64,000 nt of DNA from Bathynomus jamesi (lineage: Eukaryota > Arthropoda > Malacostraca > Isopoda > Cirolanidae): NCBI GenBank assembly GCA_023014485.1, contig JAJOZX010009431.1:1-64000 (forward strand), given 5' to 3'. The stretch's first letter is position 1. Each line of letters starts with the position of its first letter. The notes under the pieces were generated by a model that searched no databases, was not told the origin of the DNA, and saw only the letters and a list, made by a program, of their open reading frames with translations. Both the position numbers and the translations under genes were made by a program. Positions 18,826-31,331 of the stretch are shown here, piece after piece.

Positions 18826-20501
18826 AATAAAGTAAATCTTACAAAACAGTTCCAAAATCTGAATTTATAATATTTTCATTAAATGTAAAAATATGTATTT
18901 GAGTGAAGGTGGATGTATGATAGGTCGATGAGGTGAAGAACACAGTGAAAGATAAAGAAGAAGGTCTCAGAAAGAATTCTACAAACGCAGCCTTCCAATG
19001 ATGAAAGAGAATCTACACTATAATGAGTTGTACAAAGAATGCAAGGAGAATGCTGAATGAGTGCTGTAAAGAAGTATAAAATAGTTGATGAAGATTTCGA
19101 AACAAAGATAAATGAGCAGCATGAGGAGAATATAATGTTAGTCTGTAAAGATGTGAGAAAGTGTAAAGGTCATTCTGGTAAGATATCTCGAGGAACTGTA
19201 AAGGTCTTTCTGGTGAAATGCTTAGTAATTCTGAGAAAACAAATAATAAACAAAGAAACTTAATTAAATATCAAAACACACTCCACTTTCGATTCGTTGT
19301 CCATATAGGACTCAGAGGTGTGCCAACCTGTTTTTCAATTGTGCCAGATGTTAAAACAAAATAGATGCAGAGTGCCAAACACAGAATGTTTATTGAAACA
19401 ATAAATTTGCAATATAAAATATATATGATATGTATTTAATATATGAGTATAATACATAACAAATATTATATATAAATGCCATATGGCATTCGTGCCACAG
19501 ATTGGTTACCAAATTGGCTACCAATTGGCTAAAACGCAAATTGTTACAGACTGAGCTTGTTTAAAAATGATTAGAATTTTGAGAAATTGTTAAACCTCAA
19601 CTCATATAACTCTGTTCTCATTTTTTCTCTTATCAAACGCTAAGAACTGCATAGAATTACTTAGTACTTTTTGTTTTAATAATAATCAATATGGAGTGCC
19701 AGAAACTGTCACAGAGCCCAAGTCAACTATTGCGGCGCAATGCTCTAACTCCTGCATTATTATTACTGGCATTATCGGGGTTCGAATCCCCGGTATCAGT
19801 GTCTTCACTCCTCTTATAGGGACGTTACGGACTCTGGCTATTTCGCACTTTACTTAAATTTTGTAGCAAATGATCCCTGAGTTTTTATGTGGGTTTAACT
19901 GTTTTGGTTTTAACTGACAAGAGTGTTATAAAATAAATAAATTAAATATATAAAACAGGGTAAAATTTTAGTATTCTTAAATACTGTGAAACCGTTGGAT
20001 TACTCCATGTAAAGTCTCATATATAATATTGATTTCTTTGTATGATATTGGTATAATACCTTCAATAATGACCTTGCATTTGTTATATCGATAATGATAA
20101 TTTAAGATTAATACCCCTTAATTAATTACACCGCCATGCGAATTCAAATTGTTTGTGAGTTGTTTCAATGAACATGGGTAATTCTAGGTAATAAAGGCAT
20201 GCTCTTTTCAGCTGTATATTTATTTTTTTTCTATCACATCTAGATATTCCATAATCACAAGTAACGTTTAGATAAGAGAATGTTATCAGTTGGGTTAGAG
20301 AACAGACGAATCATATGGTATATGTTATTCAATTCAAACATTTTACAGTCTAAGAAACATATTATACACACAGAAACATATTATACACACATACACATTA
20401 CACATACTCACATTATTACTACATATATACAATAATATACATACTACACGTAGATACGGATTTAAGTGAGATACAGTACATTTATATATACAAATTATGA
20501 A
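18216..20501. other. gene-free stretch with a microsatellite and one tRNA-like remnant
   Basis: No protein similarity is seen. A (CT)n-(CA)n microsatellite lies at about 18759-18825. A B box-like hairpin CGGGGTTCGAATCCCCGG lies near 19775-19797, downstream of GCGCAATGC, and may be the remains of a tRNA-derived SINE. Near 18300 the words GAGATGTACC and TATCGATG look like hAT ends but no pair was found. Confidence 0.4.
18759..18825. repeat. (CT)n-(CA)n microsatellite
   Basis: About 40 bp of CT repeats pass directly into about 24 bp of CA repeats. A similar compound tract is at 28794-28865. Confidence 0.95.
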
Positions 20502-20509
20502 TGACTGAT

Positions 20510-20592
20510 TATAGGGTTGCCAGATTTTTTGGCAGACAGACCGACCGGGACAATAAAAATATCAGCTGATCATGACCCAAATTTTGGGTTCA

Positions 20593-20627
<35 letters not shown>

Positions 20628-21013
20628 AATAAAAATATAGTTCGTGAATGTAAAATAGAAGCATTTGTTTAAGCAGTGAATATTTATGTTATAATTTTGA
20701 TGATTGCGTTTGATAATTACGTCGACTGTTTGGGCACTACATTTTTTTAGTTGACTAAATGGTAAGCATCGTTTTCTGCTTTGTTTCAAAACGAGTTGAT
20801 CATTGAGGCAGTTGATCAAATGTATATATTACCTTGCCTATATTTAAAAATAAACAATCGTGTAACTTTGCTCGATATCGTAAAATCCGTCTTAACAATA
20901 TTCTTTTTTTACGTGATTTTTTTTGTGAAACCGGGACATTCGATGGTCCCGAAAGGTCTTCTTTTCGGGACGCCGGGACAAGGGGCCGAAAACCGGGACA
21001 TCTGGCAACCCTA
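20510..21013. mobile_element. ~500-bp hAT-type MITE (TAGGGTTGCCAG ends)
   Basis: The inverted ends are TAGGGTTGCCAGAT and ATCTGGCAACCCTA, with CCGGGACA words just inside. The flanks TGACTGAT (20502-20509) and TGACTGAC (21014-21021) match at 7 of 8 positions and are probably the target duplication. A (TA)n tract (20586-20625) lies inside. It directly abuts the 3' end of the pseudogene at 21030-22605. Confidence 0.75.
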
Positions 21014-21029
21014 TGACTGACCAACCATT

Positions 21030-22605
21030 CACCAAAATCTCTTGTATACTGATTTCGTCATCCCATCTTCCCTGATACCTCCATTCCATTTCTGAAATAT
21101 CCTGGTGGAATCTTTCTCACTGTTCCTCGCTTACCGCGCTTAAGTTTTCAGGAAAAAAAATCAAGATGAGAGTCTAGGAAGTGTATCTTAACACTCGTGT
21201 TACATCCCAGCAAACGATATTTTCAGATCATGTCTTTAACTATTTCTTTGTAGTCATCAGATTTCCTGTTACCAAAGAAGTTATTCACAGCAGCCTTAAA
21301 AGCTAGCCAAGTATCTTTTTCATGAGCTTTCAATGCATCTTCAAATGCTGGATCGCTTAAGCGTTGCTTTATTTGAGGACCGACGAACACTCCTTCCTTC
21401 AGCTTAGCATGACTAATTTGAGGAAATTTTTACATAAAAATTGGTATCCAGATCCTTCTTTGTTGAGACCTTTGACGAAATTTTTCATTAATCCAAGCTT
21501 TATGTGGAGTGGAGGTAACAGTATCTTGTTACGATCTACCAGTGGATTAGCAATAATGTTTGCTTGTCCTGGAGTAGTCTGTTCTCTCTGAGGCCATTCT
21601 TTCCTCACATAGTGTTCCTCCCTGTCTCTGCTATTCCACAGACATAAAAAACATGGGTATTTTGTAAAGCCAGCCTGTTGGCCTAAAAGGAGGCCGATCA
21701 CCTTAAGATCACCACAAACAAACCATTTGTGTTCTTCATAGTTTATCTTGTTTAATGGAAATGAAAGATTTCCATGAGTCTCTTTCAAATGAATTGAATG
21801 CCCTATAGGCAGAGAGGCAACTTTGTTTCCATTAAGCAGTAAGACAGCTTTCAAACTTCGCTTTGAGGAATTAATAAATAGGCGCCAGTCACATGGTTGG
21901 TAGTCTTTGCCCACCGCCTTTACCAGACCTACTATATCATTGCAGTATACTAGTGATTCGTGATGAATTCTTTTTCACGATGTCTGTACCAGTAGAATGT
22001 CGTCGAAGGAGCGAGTAGATTCCATTCTTTGAGCCTTGGTCCCAGAAGTTCTGCCGAATCTTTCGGTAATGCTAAATCTCTTACTAGGTCATTGAAATCA
22101 CTCTGATTTATCAATTTTGGTGACTGATTTTCGGCCACAGTATATTCTTCGTCATGTTCATTTGAACATGACTGCTATTATTGAGATGTCAACATCCGAA
22201 TCAAAATTTTCAAAATCAAGAGGCGGCTTTGGCACAGGAATTTCACTTGAATGTGGCACAGAGGGGATAGCTGATGGAATACTCGTATATGTGATGTGCC
22301 TCTTATTTTTATTATTATATCCAGCCACGTTTGTCATGCAGAAGTAGCAATCGTCTCAGTAATTTCTTGGTTCTCTCCAAATCATGGGGATGCCGAAAGG
22401 CATTTCCTCCTCTTCCCACAAACCCACTGACGCAAACATTCCACACATGACTTACAAACATAATGTGGAGCCTAAACCTTGTCCTGGTCGCCGATCTTAC
22501 AGCCAAAGTAGGCGTGGTAATGCTTTCGTACTTGTACGGTGATTTCTTGCCTTTGTTTAGAAGTAGTAAATCGTCCGCATATATAATAGAATGAATTAGG
22601 TGCAT
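21030..22605 (-). pseudogene. uncharacterised multi-copy protein, nearly full-length broken copy (LGDQDKSWAPH family)
   Basis: On the minus strand the order is: HAYFGCKIGDQDK and APHYVCKSCVECLRQW (22540-22420), then LALPKDSAELLGPRLKEWNLL (about 22090-22010), RLFINSSKRSLKAVLL, ICGDLK-like CGDLKVIGLLLGQQAGFTKY, PCFLCLW, LLPPLHIKLGLMKNFVKGL, and after a frameshift VGPQIKQRLSDPAFEDALKA, KIHFLDSHLDFFPENLSAVS and MEWRYQGRWDD. The longest open piece is 21914-21399. Stops and at least three frameshifts break it. The fold and function are unknown. A C-x2-C finger and a conserved H-x2-LGLM / HFL-SHLDFFPENL core are notable. The copy at 62642-63860 is better preserved. Confidence 0.65.
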
Positions 22606-22930
22606 TATTACAAACTCTCGGCATATTTAATCCAGCTCTGAAACAAAGAAAATGTATTTTGAAACAATATATTTTGAAATAAAATCAGATGCTTACGCAT
22701 ATGAAACTCAGCAAACCAACCATAATTGGAAAAATAGATGCCCTTTTAGTCATATGAGAGCGATACATTTCTCAAGGAATAGAAGCGTTTGGGTAGAATA
22801 ACCTACGCCACATTCCTATCAATCCTGACGTGCCAGATACAAATTATGCATTGGATCTTCTCACATACCATGGGCTTTACTAAAATACTATAATTTTCTA
22901 AACAACTCATACAGCGCTGGGCAGTGTGTG
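22606..22930. other. gene-free, nothing recognised
   Basis: No feature is seen apart from AT-rich sequence between the pseudogene 5' side and a LINE 3' end. Confidence 0.4.
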
Positions 22931-23137
22931 TTAATAATACTTATTCATGATGTATTTATTATTAATATAATAATAACTCTCTGTTTTATTTTTAATAAGA
23001 ACCCAGTAAAGCCTGAAGCTTAAGGGTTAAAATTAAATAAAATAAACAGTCCAGCTTCACAATTATTATGTCATTGTAAACTGTAAGACCAATGTATTTA
23101 TTTCATTATTAATAAAGGTTATTTAATTCAATTAAAA
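22931..23137 (+). mobile_element. solo 3' end of the younger LINE family
   Basis: The sequence from AATAAGAACCCAGTAAAGCC to TAATAAAGGTTATTT matches the 3' UTR of the LINE at 15800-17395 (about 17165-17370). No coding part is present, which is typical of severe 5' truncation during target-primed reverse transcription. Confidence 0.85.
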
Positions 23138-23304
23138 AAAGGTCTCATTTGTATTTTAACTTAATATAACCATTCATTATTAAAGTTAAAATCTTTAATA
23201 ATTATTTTTTTTATATGTCGTTTACAGTTTGTTTCTATTGCACGTACATCAAAAGTTGTTAAAGTTTAAAGTTGCGCAAGAGCTTTGAAATCACCCTATA
23301 TATA

Positions 23305-24472
23305 CAGGGTGTACATAAAGTCAGGATCTATTTTTGTGAAATAATTATTTTTTTCTATTTTTCTTTTCAGAAGCCCTTAGAATGAATACAGAAGAGCGTG
23401 TGGCAATAGTAATTTGGCGAATCGAGGAAAGAAATACAATGACATCAGAGAGAAGTTTAGAAGGAGATTTCATAAGCCGGGCCAATAGACAAGACAATAT
23501 GAAAATTGGTGAACAAATTTAAACGAACGGGATCTGTAAATGATGAAGCAAGATCAGAATGACCGTGTATGTCAGATCTTACCGTGAATGCAGTACGCAG
23601 AATTATCACTGAGGAGCCACGTCATCTGTGCACAAAATTCTGAAAGTTAATTTGCGGAAGAAAGCTATCATTTGCAGGTTTTACATGATTTACATGAGGA
23701 AGATTTCCCTCGACGAAGTGCTGTGTGTGCTGATCTCGTAGAACAAATCTGGAGTGATATTTAATGGACAACATTCTCTTTAGTGATGAAGCCACTTTCC
23801 ATACGTGTGGAAAAGTAAATCGCCATAACTGTCGATTTGGGCAGATGAAAGACCGAATGATTTCGTCCAAATTGGGAAAGAGACTCACCTAAAGTTAATG
23901 TCTGGATGGGTTTCAAAATCTAAGGTTTATGGTCCTTTTTTCTTTGCTGAAGCTACAGTTAAGGGGCTTATTTATCTGGACATGTTGCAGCAATTCCTTG
24001 AACCTCAGCTGATTGGGGATAGGATTGTTAGTACCGTCGTCTATCAACATGATGGTGCTCCTTGTCATTATGCCAAAATTGTTCAGGATTATCTAAATGG
24101 ACGTTTTCCAAATCGCTGGATCAGACGCGGAAGCAACAGACCTTGGCCAGCGAGATCACCAGATTTAACCCCTTTAGATTTCTTTGCATGGGGCTTTATC
24201 AAATCGCACGTCTATCAGACGAAGATTACGAGTCTTGAAAACTTACGTACACGTATACGAACTGCTGCAGATAACATAACCCCGCAAATGCTCCAGAATG
24301 TGTTTAGAAATGCTGCGGAACGATTAGAGCTGTGCAGGGATACTGATGGGCGTCACATCGAATCCTACTCTTAATTATTTAATAAATGTTACCACTTCAC
24401 TTTATCATTTTATGATTGAATTCCATATAATTTCCAAGTGCTTCACAAAAAGATCCTGACTTTATGTACACC

Positions 24473-24475
<3 letters not shown>
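23305..24475 (+). mobile_element. Tc1/mariner element, near full length, broken
   Basis: The 26-bp inverted ends begin CAGGGTGTACATAAAGTCAG and sit in TA. At about 1.17 kb the size is normal for a mariner-type element. The transposase reads through several stops in its first half. The right side runs into a long (TA)n tract. Confidence 0.9.
23382..24374 (+). pseudogene. mariner-type transposase (DD41D spacing), N-terminal half broken
   Basis: The start MNTEERVAIVIWRIEE gives the helix-turn-helix region. The middle has FSDEATFH (first catalytic Asp). The open frame 23898-24374 reads VYGPFFFAEATV, YQHDGAPCHYA (second Asp), WPARSPDLTPLDFFAWG (third Asp), and ends DGRHIESYS. I count 41 residues between the second and third Asp, the DD41D spacing. 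Stops in the N-terminal half and a frameshift near 23890 make it inactive. Confidence 0.85.

Positions 24476-24537
<62 letters not shown>
24474..24537. repeat. (TA)n microsatellite
   Basis: About 60 bp of uninterrupted TA starts at the mariner terminus and ends at a SINE tail. Confidence 0.95.
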
Positions 24538-24542
<5 letters not shown>

Positions 24543-24895
24543 TTTAACTGCAAACAACACACAGTATAATTAATGTTCGTTCTCCCTCCTCATCTTGTAC
24601 GGAACGTTCTTCTACACAAGCGTCGTTCTTTACATTAATTATACTTGTGTTGTTTGCAGTTAAAATGTGTATATATGTACGGCATGCGAAGGTGCCCCTC
24701 AGGCATTGGTTTCTGCTCGTATGTAGGAGAATTACGACTTCTGATTAATCGAGGCCCATGGTGTAGTGGATAGCATATCTGACCGGCAATCGGAAGATCC
24801 CGGTTCGATTCCGGTGGTTACCTCATTTTTCATTTGTTCGTTCTCCTCCTCATCTTGTGCGGAACGTTCTTCTACACAAGCGTCGTTCTTTACAT
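24537..24895. mobile_element. SINE subfamily A: tail palindrome plus one full plus-strand copy
   Basis: The segment 24537-24675 is a palindrome of two SINE tails (TTTTAACTGCAAACAACAC ... GTGTTGTTTGCAGTTAAAA). It is followed by a complete plus copy (24676-24895) with leader GAAGGTGCCCCTCAGGCATT, tRNA-like module and tail. (TA)n bounds both sides. Confidence 0.8.
24751..24824 (+). tRNA. tRNA-like module of SINE A
   Basis: It begins GAGGCCC and ends GGTTACCTC. The A box is TAGTGGATAGC, the B box GGTTCGATTCC, and the anticodon-like loop CCGGCAA is as in the other copies. The T stem has lost bases compared with 3649-3724. It is not a functional tRNA. Confidence 0.55.
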
Positions 24896-24916
24896 ATATA
24901 TATATATATATATATA

Positions 24917-25094
24917 CACAATATATACTGCCATTATTACCAAAATTAATTAAGTTCTCATTTATAACTAACATCTAAAATATGTAATTTCCATTAAGTA
25001 CTTTTAACTTCATAAATGTGTCCTTTTTTTTTTTTTAGAATTTATTTCCTAATTAATCATTTTATTTAATTTATGTAATATTTTGTAAACTTCA

Positions 25095-25125
<31 letters not shown>

Positions 25126-26509
25126 TGTCATTTTCACTTTTTTTAGGTAATGAATAAATAAAGTGAATGTCATAAATTTTGCTTAAAAATCTTCCATGCT
25201 TTCAAAAGCAAATTCAGGTTAGAATATTTTGTGAATATATTAATACCATATCAAATATCTAAATTGTACATAAAAATATTGGAAAATATTGAAGAATATT
25301 GTAACTTTATGTAACTTATACTAATATATATATATATATACACACGGATTTATTATTCAGGAAAGATTACCACATAACATATTTTACGTGGAAGACATTG
25401 ATCCGGCTGCAATATAATTTTTTATACGAAATATTATATTCTTTCCTCCTTTTATCATGATCCTTTTTCAGTTATTATAGAATTGGTCGGGGAAATGCTA
25501 TACCTCTTCAAGTTCGTTCTTTTTGATAAAAAGACCTCTTGAAGTTTACGTACGTCGTAACATAATCAAATACAAACAAATTCTTGGTTAACTATTTGTT
25601 AATCAAAACATTTGATTGATCCAACCGTACATTGATTGCACTAACCATATACGTTTGTTATCAAAAAGAATAAGAATAATCAGAGGTATCCTCGCATGGT
25701 TGAATTAACCAGTGGAATTGGTTGGCAAATAGCTAACCATGTGTTTGGTTACTGTAACTGATTGCTTTTCTTTATTTAATCGGCCTTTCATTGCGTGTGA
25801 CATGATAAGAAAGCAGTGACATGTAATGTTAATGTTAAGTGTTACTTTGTTAACCTAAAGGTTAACGAGGAATCCCAACTACGTGTCGGTACATAATATG
25901 GACGCGGAGGACAGTCACCCATGCAACCACTACCTTGACCCAATGTAGTCCAGGTTTATTTACCAATTTTTGTACATGAAAGATATAATAGAACTTTACT
26001 TGTATATTTGTGAAAAAAGTTCTCCGAAGAAATAAAACATATGGAAAAATAGTGAACATTTTAAAATTGAGCCACAGCATATAATCTAGTCAATAAAAGA
26101 GAATTGTAACTAGTTGGAATAACAGTGCATTCGGGCCCCAGTCATAAAAAACGAAGGGTTCTCTAACCAAATGTTATAACAATTTTTTAACCAATTCTGA
26201 TTTTTTTCCAAATTTTTCTAAATTTCATTATTTTTCCCCCCACATTTCCTTCTTCCCCCTTTTCCTAACTCTATACACGCTACATTATCTACTTACATTT
26301 GTTCGCAAAATCTTCTGAGTATTTGGAAGTTCCTTCTAGAAATTTCTAAATGGAAGACACTGCATGTTATGTCTTATGAATTTCTTTTTTGTATAGCATA
26401 CTGGAACCATTTTTAATATAGGAAACTAGAAAAAATAAATAAAGTCTGTCCACATAATATCATCATATAGCGTCGGACGAAAATCATATTTAGCTCTGGT
26501 CCTCTCATC
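24917..26509. other. gene-free AT-rich stretch
   Basis: No coding similarity is seen. It contains a (TTA)n run at about 25096-25124 and a short (TA)n at 25322-25340. Confidence 0.45.
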
Positions 26510-26612
26510 TGAAAATAAAGATAAAATGAGAGAGAAGTTCTTCACACACACACACACGTGTGTGTGTGTGGTGTGTGTATGAAGAACTTCTCTCATTTTA
26601 TCTTGATTTTCA
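26510..26612. repeat. palindrome centred on a (CA)n/(TG)n microsatellite
   Basis: The left arm, CTGAAAATAAAGATAAAATG followed by AGAGAGAAGTTCTTC and (CA)n, is mirrored by (GT)n then GAAGAACTTCTCTCATTTTA and TCTTGATTTTCAG. The centre is at about 26557. The arms differ only slightly. Confidence 0.85.
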
Positions 26613-26920
26613 GAGTAAAAGTCTTGAAAGAGCTTTACATCGCGTACGTGAAAACTGGAGACTAAAAATATATAATACTTCAAAAGGTATTTCATTTAGC
26701 TTCGTTCTTAAGGTATCACGTACTTTTTATATTATTTTCATTGGTAGGATCTAAAGAAAGACTACCATGATACATATTTGGTTATCTTTAATAGGGTTTA
26801 TTGTACAGAGACTCTTTCAGCTAGTGAATAATATTCCCTCATTCACGTCTCTTACCTTCAGACATCTAAATAAATAACATGGTGTTTTTATAGGCTCAAA
26901 GTGACGTATATATCAGTTGA

Positions 26921-27636
26921 CAGGGGCGTAACTAGCAGGTGCAGGGGTTGCAGCCGCACACGGGCCTCCAGCAACAGAGGGCCTCCTGACTCCTGTACAT
27001 GTTTTAAAGAGCAGTTAAAATCACTGTCGACTGTGCACGAATTAATTACGTGTATCATTATAGACTTTAACAGTGTGCAGAAAGTAGTTTTCTGGAAATC
27101 ATCACCGCGTGTACATTCCTGTGTACATTCCTGTGACAGTTGCACAGTGCGAGCGTTCATTTTCGAAATTTAATTAAGCTGATGAAGAACTATCTGCGCG
27201 ATCACGAGTTTGTCAAGAAGAACAACTTTCTGGCCTCGTCATATTGTCCATAGAAAACGAAAGAGCAAAATAGATAAACACTGCGAATGTCATTGATTCA
27301 TTTGCAAACAAAAATGTTAGAAAAGTAGATTTTGGATGTTAATATTGTTAGTCAGAAGACAGAAATTTTGAATTTTGCTACTCAATTTGTATACCTACAT
27401 GTAATCTGCTTATATACTTACATTTTGTATAGGCCCTACCTATTTGTATACCTATTTGTTTTAATATAATGGTTGATGGTTCATTATATTATATTAAACT
27501 TTGTCTGTTTTTTCCCTATTAAAACTTACAATTTTAAGCCACTAATTCAGTGAGCAACAGTGAAAAAGTTTCAGCTCCACCAAGGGCTCCAATCATCTGT
27601 CTCACCCGGGTCTCTTGTTAAGTTGTTACGCCACTG
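26921..27636. mobile_element. 716-bp non-autonomous hAT element
   Basis: The ends are CAGGGGCGTAACTAG and GTTACGCCACTG, flanked by a perfect 8-bp duplication TCAGTTGA at 26913-26920 and 27637-27644. No transposase similarity is seen inside. Confidence 0.9.
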
Positions 27637-27644
27637 TCAGTTGA

Positions 27645-28788
27645 TACGTAATACTTTAATCAGTCTTCAAAAAATTGTACGAGGTTAGGATAAATATGTG
27701 TGTATAATATTATTAAAAAATATAATTATTACAACATTTCAAAGGTGTTACATTTCTTAATAAAAATATCTTTCCTCACTAGATGTCAGCCTAATCTGAA
27801 AATTAATCTGATTTTAATAATACATTTTCACTTATACGAATAAATAAAAACATTTAAATTTAAAGACTATTAATAAAAGTATTATAATAATTAATAATGA
27901 TTAATAATACGACTATTAATGATCTTCATTTGTACTGTAGCTGATCCAACCAGCGAAGTTTCTAGGCTATCGGCAAAGGACAGATGGATCGAAACTCTAC
28001 TTTGACCATTGAACAGTGGTTGGTTCTGCGATGTCAAGGTTCGAGAGTCAGACGATAATAATAATGTTTTCGGGGGCTGTTTAATCGTAACGGCAGAGGT
28101 CATCTATAGCTTTGTACGTGGGGTTCGAACCATCTGAGGGTTGGTACACCATCTGAACGTAGAGCGCGGTTACCCAAGGTCGGTCAACCTCAGTGATCTA
28201 ACGGAGGTGGTATTGCGATGTGGTCTCGTTGCAACACCGCGTCGGGTGTTAAGAGTTGTAGTTAAGTCCTCTTGTGAAAGACAACAACGGAGTTGATATG
28301 TCAACTACAGTGTAGGAAATTAGTTGAAAACTATGCCTATTACACTAACTATAAAATGATAAAAGAAATCTGTATTAAGTGGAAGCGGATACCAAAGATC
28401 GGTAAATATAAGTTTATGGGACCATCAGACTTTTAGATTTGACGAAAGTTAAGGACGTAGGAAGTAACTAACCAACCTAGAACGTTCACCTAAACGTTCA
28501 CCTAAACGTTCAACCCCAAACTAGTTAAGTACTGATTAATAAACATTTCGCAGCAACTGAATGCCCGCATTACTTACAGCATGTCAATACATGGTAAAAC
28601 ATATTAACACAATTTAACACAAAATAACTTCATACAAGAGGTTCACTAACAAGAATGTGCGTAATACACCAATAATCAAAATGTTCGAACGTTTAAAACC
28701 TGCCGTACTAAATCTCGCACGTTTTCTAAAACTCTCCAAAAATATTATCACACTGAAAAGATAACATTTTGCTTATATTTACCACTAA

Positions 28789-28865
<77 letters not shown>

Positions 28866-29162
28866 TGCCATCTCTGCATAAACAAGGTACCGAGTTCTTA
28901 AGTGTCATATATTAAAAACTATTTAATATAACTTAACTTTAGTGCTATCGAACCGAGAAAGTCATAATAAGGGCTCGAAGAGTGTTTTTATGAAGTCCCT
29001 ATATTGAGCTAATAGCTAATCTCCTCTAACCGAAGTTAAACTAGAATAAACTGACCTAACCTGGCGTAACCTTACCTGATAAGGACCAACATGCACCTTT
29101 TTCCTGATAGTAAAATGTTTCTAGATTTTTTATATAAATTTTTTAATGTTTTGAGAGACCGA
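27645..29162. other. gene-free stretch with a microsatellite
   Basis: No coding signal is found. A compound (CT)n-(CA)n microsatellite spans about 28794-28865, and ACGTTCACCTAA is repeated near 28480-28510. Confidence 0.45.
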
Positions 29163-29634
29163 CAGAGATGGGCACACTGAGACTGGAATTTTCATGAAGA
29201 TGTGGGAAATTCTTTCATCAACTAAGTGCCCCCAGGTGATGAAAAAATTTTCATCAAACTTCGATGCTTGATAAATTACAGTACTTTTCGTGGAAATGAT
29301 TCCTTGAAAATAATTTAATCGAAGTGGATGGCACCATATATTGGAGGAAATGTTTATTAAATACCACTTCAGTTTATTTTCATTAATCGAGTGTAATTAC
29401 ATGTATATCAATTTTACATTAATCAGGAGCAACACACAACAGCAACTTACGTTTTAAGATTAAATACATTCGAAATAAGTTTACCTTACCTTCATAGGAT
29501 TCAAACCGATGCCACTGAAGATTCGAATTTTGTTACGTTCCTCACTCGGCCATGAGACGTTAAGATATACTGAGGAGAATTGTATATATACTCTTTGACG
29601 TTGGTTTCAGTATGTATATTTAATATGCATATTT

Positions 29635-29636
<2 letters not shown>

Positions 29637-29694
<58 letters not shown>
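29637..29694. repeat. (TA)n microsatellite
   Basis: About 58 bp of pure TA repeat inside the hAT-like element. Confidence 0.95.
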
Positions 29695-29699
<5 letters not shown>

Positions 29700-30333
29700 A
29701 AAGATGAATCATCAAGAGTCTTTCATGAGTCATTGTTCATTATTTTAAATACAAATTAATTTTCAGGGGTGTTTTGATGACTGACCGTTTATAATCTCAA
29801 TGAAAATTCTACCCTCAGTTTAAGATACAATAAGAAATGTATCTTAGATACAAAATACAAGATACTACATTATTGTGTATCAAATATACAAGATGCAAGA
29901 TACCTATCTAAGATATTTTTCTTGATACAAGACACTTCGCTAATCAGTTCAAGTTTGAAGATAAGAAATAATAAGGAAAAAAGAGCTTTTAAGTCATTTA
30001 AAATTATTATATTTTAAATGACTTACCTAAAATTAGTTTGGTATGTAAACAAAGGTTTTGATAACTTAATTACTCTTGCTGATTTAATCTTGGAATCATC
30101 AGGCACTTTCGTAGGTTTTGCGCTTATGATATCGTAAAATATTCTATTTAATAAGTCATTAGACTGTTTTCTGATAGAAAAAGTTTTTTCATTTCCTGAA
30201 TTTCTTTGTGGTTTCCCTAAATCTAATGACATACTCAAATAAGTAAATATAGGCCAGAATTTATAACGGAAAAATTTATTTGAAACCACGCGCGCTGCGC
30301 CACTTTCAGACGCTCATTCTTTTTTTTTAATTT

Positions 30334-30609
30334 CAGGCGCGTAGCTAAACTTCTAAATTTGGAGGGACAAGAAAATTATAGTTCGGGACGTCAATACTGA
30401 CCTTGTAGTATGAATACTGTAAATGTAATAAATGTAACGAGCTTATAGTTCTGTATATTATAATTTATTATTATATCTAGTTTTATAAGTATCTTATTTT
30501 TTACAAATATTTCATTTTTAGTTTGACATCGGCAATTTTTCGTTGGGGTGGATAGGCTAGAATTTTAGGGGCAATTGCCCCTGCCATTTCCCCTTTGGCT
30601 ACGCCACTG
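30334..30609. mobile_element. degenerate hAT MITE (CGTAGC ends)
   Basis: The ends are CAGGCGCGTAGCTAAAC and GGCTACGCCACTG, an imperfect inverted pair like the ends of the element at 26921-27636. The flanks (TTTAATTT / AATTAATT) do not give a convincing duplication. Confidence 0.55.
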
Positions 30610-31102
30610 AATTAATTAATTATTAACTCTATAAAGTGGTCGAGGCGATAGAAGAACCATGTACCTTTCTCTAGTTATTTAGGGTAAAATATGCACGCAC
30701 TTAAGAGATTTCGGTAATCCTGCCCACGCCACTGCGGCTCAAACAATAATAATCGCGCCTGTGCAGTAATTCACGCCTCGAGATTAGCTATCATACATTT
30801 GGCACTCCCATTATTTGAAAATGCACAATTTTTATTAAAAAAAAAAAATCCTGAAATGTATCTTGTATCAAATATGCCATTTCAAGATAGAAGATACAGA
30901 CTGCTCTAATTTTGATTTCATTTGATACTTTTATATTTTTGTTCAAGATATACATAAAAAATACAATTATTTCTATCTAAGATACAGTATCACTGATACT
31001 GCCCATCTCTGGGTACCGAAAGTATTACTTTGCCCCCCATCCCCCGGAAAAAACCCTCAATATCTATGAATTACTCACAGTCGACCTCACTTATGATCAT
31101 TC

Positions 31103-31204
31103 GGCGTTCAAAGTTCATACTTCATTCAACAGAAATTTCAAAGGGTTTAAAACTGACTTTTTTTTTTTTTTTAGGTCAGAAATGGTGGATTGATTCCCAG
31201 ATTT

Positions 31205-31207
<3 letters not shown>
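31103..31207 (+). repeat. dispersed repeat with poly-T/AG (copy at 34693-34792)
   Basis: The order is CATTCAACAGAAATTTCAAA, GGGTTTAAAAC, a T-run of about 17, then AGGTCAGAAATGGTGG and GATTGATTCCCAGATTTCA. The same order recurs at 34693-34792. The T-run followed by AG resembles a 3' splice site, but there is no coding frame around it. Confidence 0.7.
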
Positions 31208-31245
<38 letters not shown>

Positions 31246-31293
31246 CCTATAAGCACTATGCACACACACACACACACTACCTATAAGCACTAT

Positions 31294-31331
<38 letters not shown>

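Larger units (their letters stand above)
29163..31011. mobile_element. hAT-like element, 1.85 kb, with nested insertions
   Basis: The inverted ends are CAGAGATGGGCA (29163) and TGCCCATCTCTG (31011), with flanks GAGACCGA and GGTACCGA that match at 6 of 8. The inside is rich in AAGATACAAGATACAAG-like subterminal repeats near 29820-29935 and 30850-30990. A (TA)n tract (29637-29694) and a second MITE (30334-30609) lie within. No transposase domain is recognised. The left and right subterminal regions look different, so it could be a composite of two related elements. Confidence 0.65.

Noticed and set aside
19057..19263. 68-codon Lys-rich ORF as a possible small gene
   Set aside because: No recognisable motif, no splice context and no second copy; the length is within chance for AT-rich sequence.
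22315..22605. ORF with YADDLLLLNKGK, resembling an RT catalytic motif
   Set aside because: The match is by chance; the other frame gives the GDQDK...CKSCVECLRQW sequence of the uncharacterised family, which is the true coding frame.
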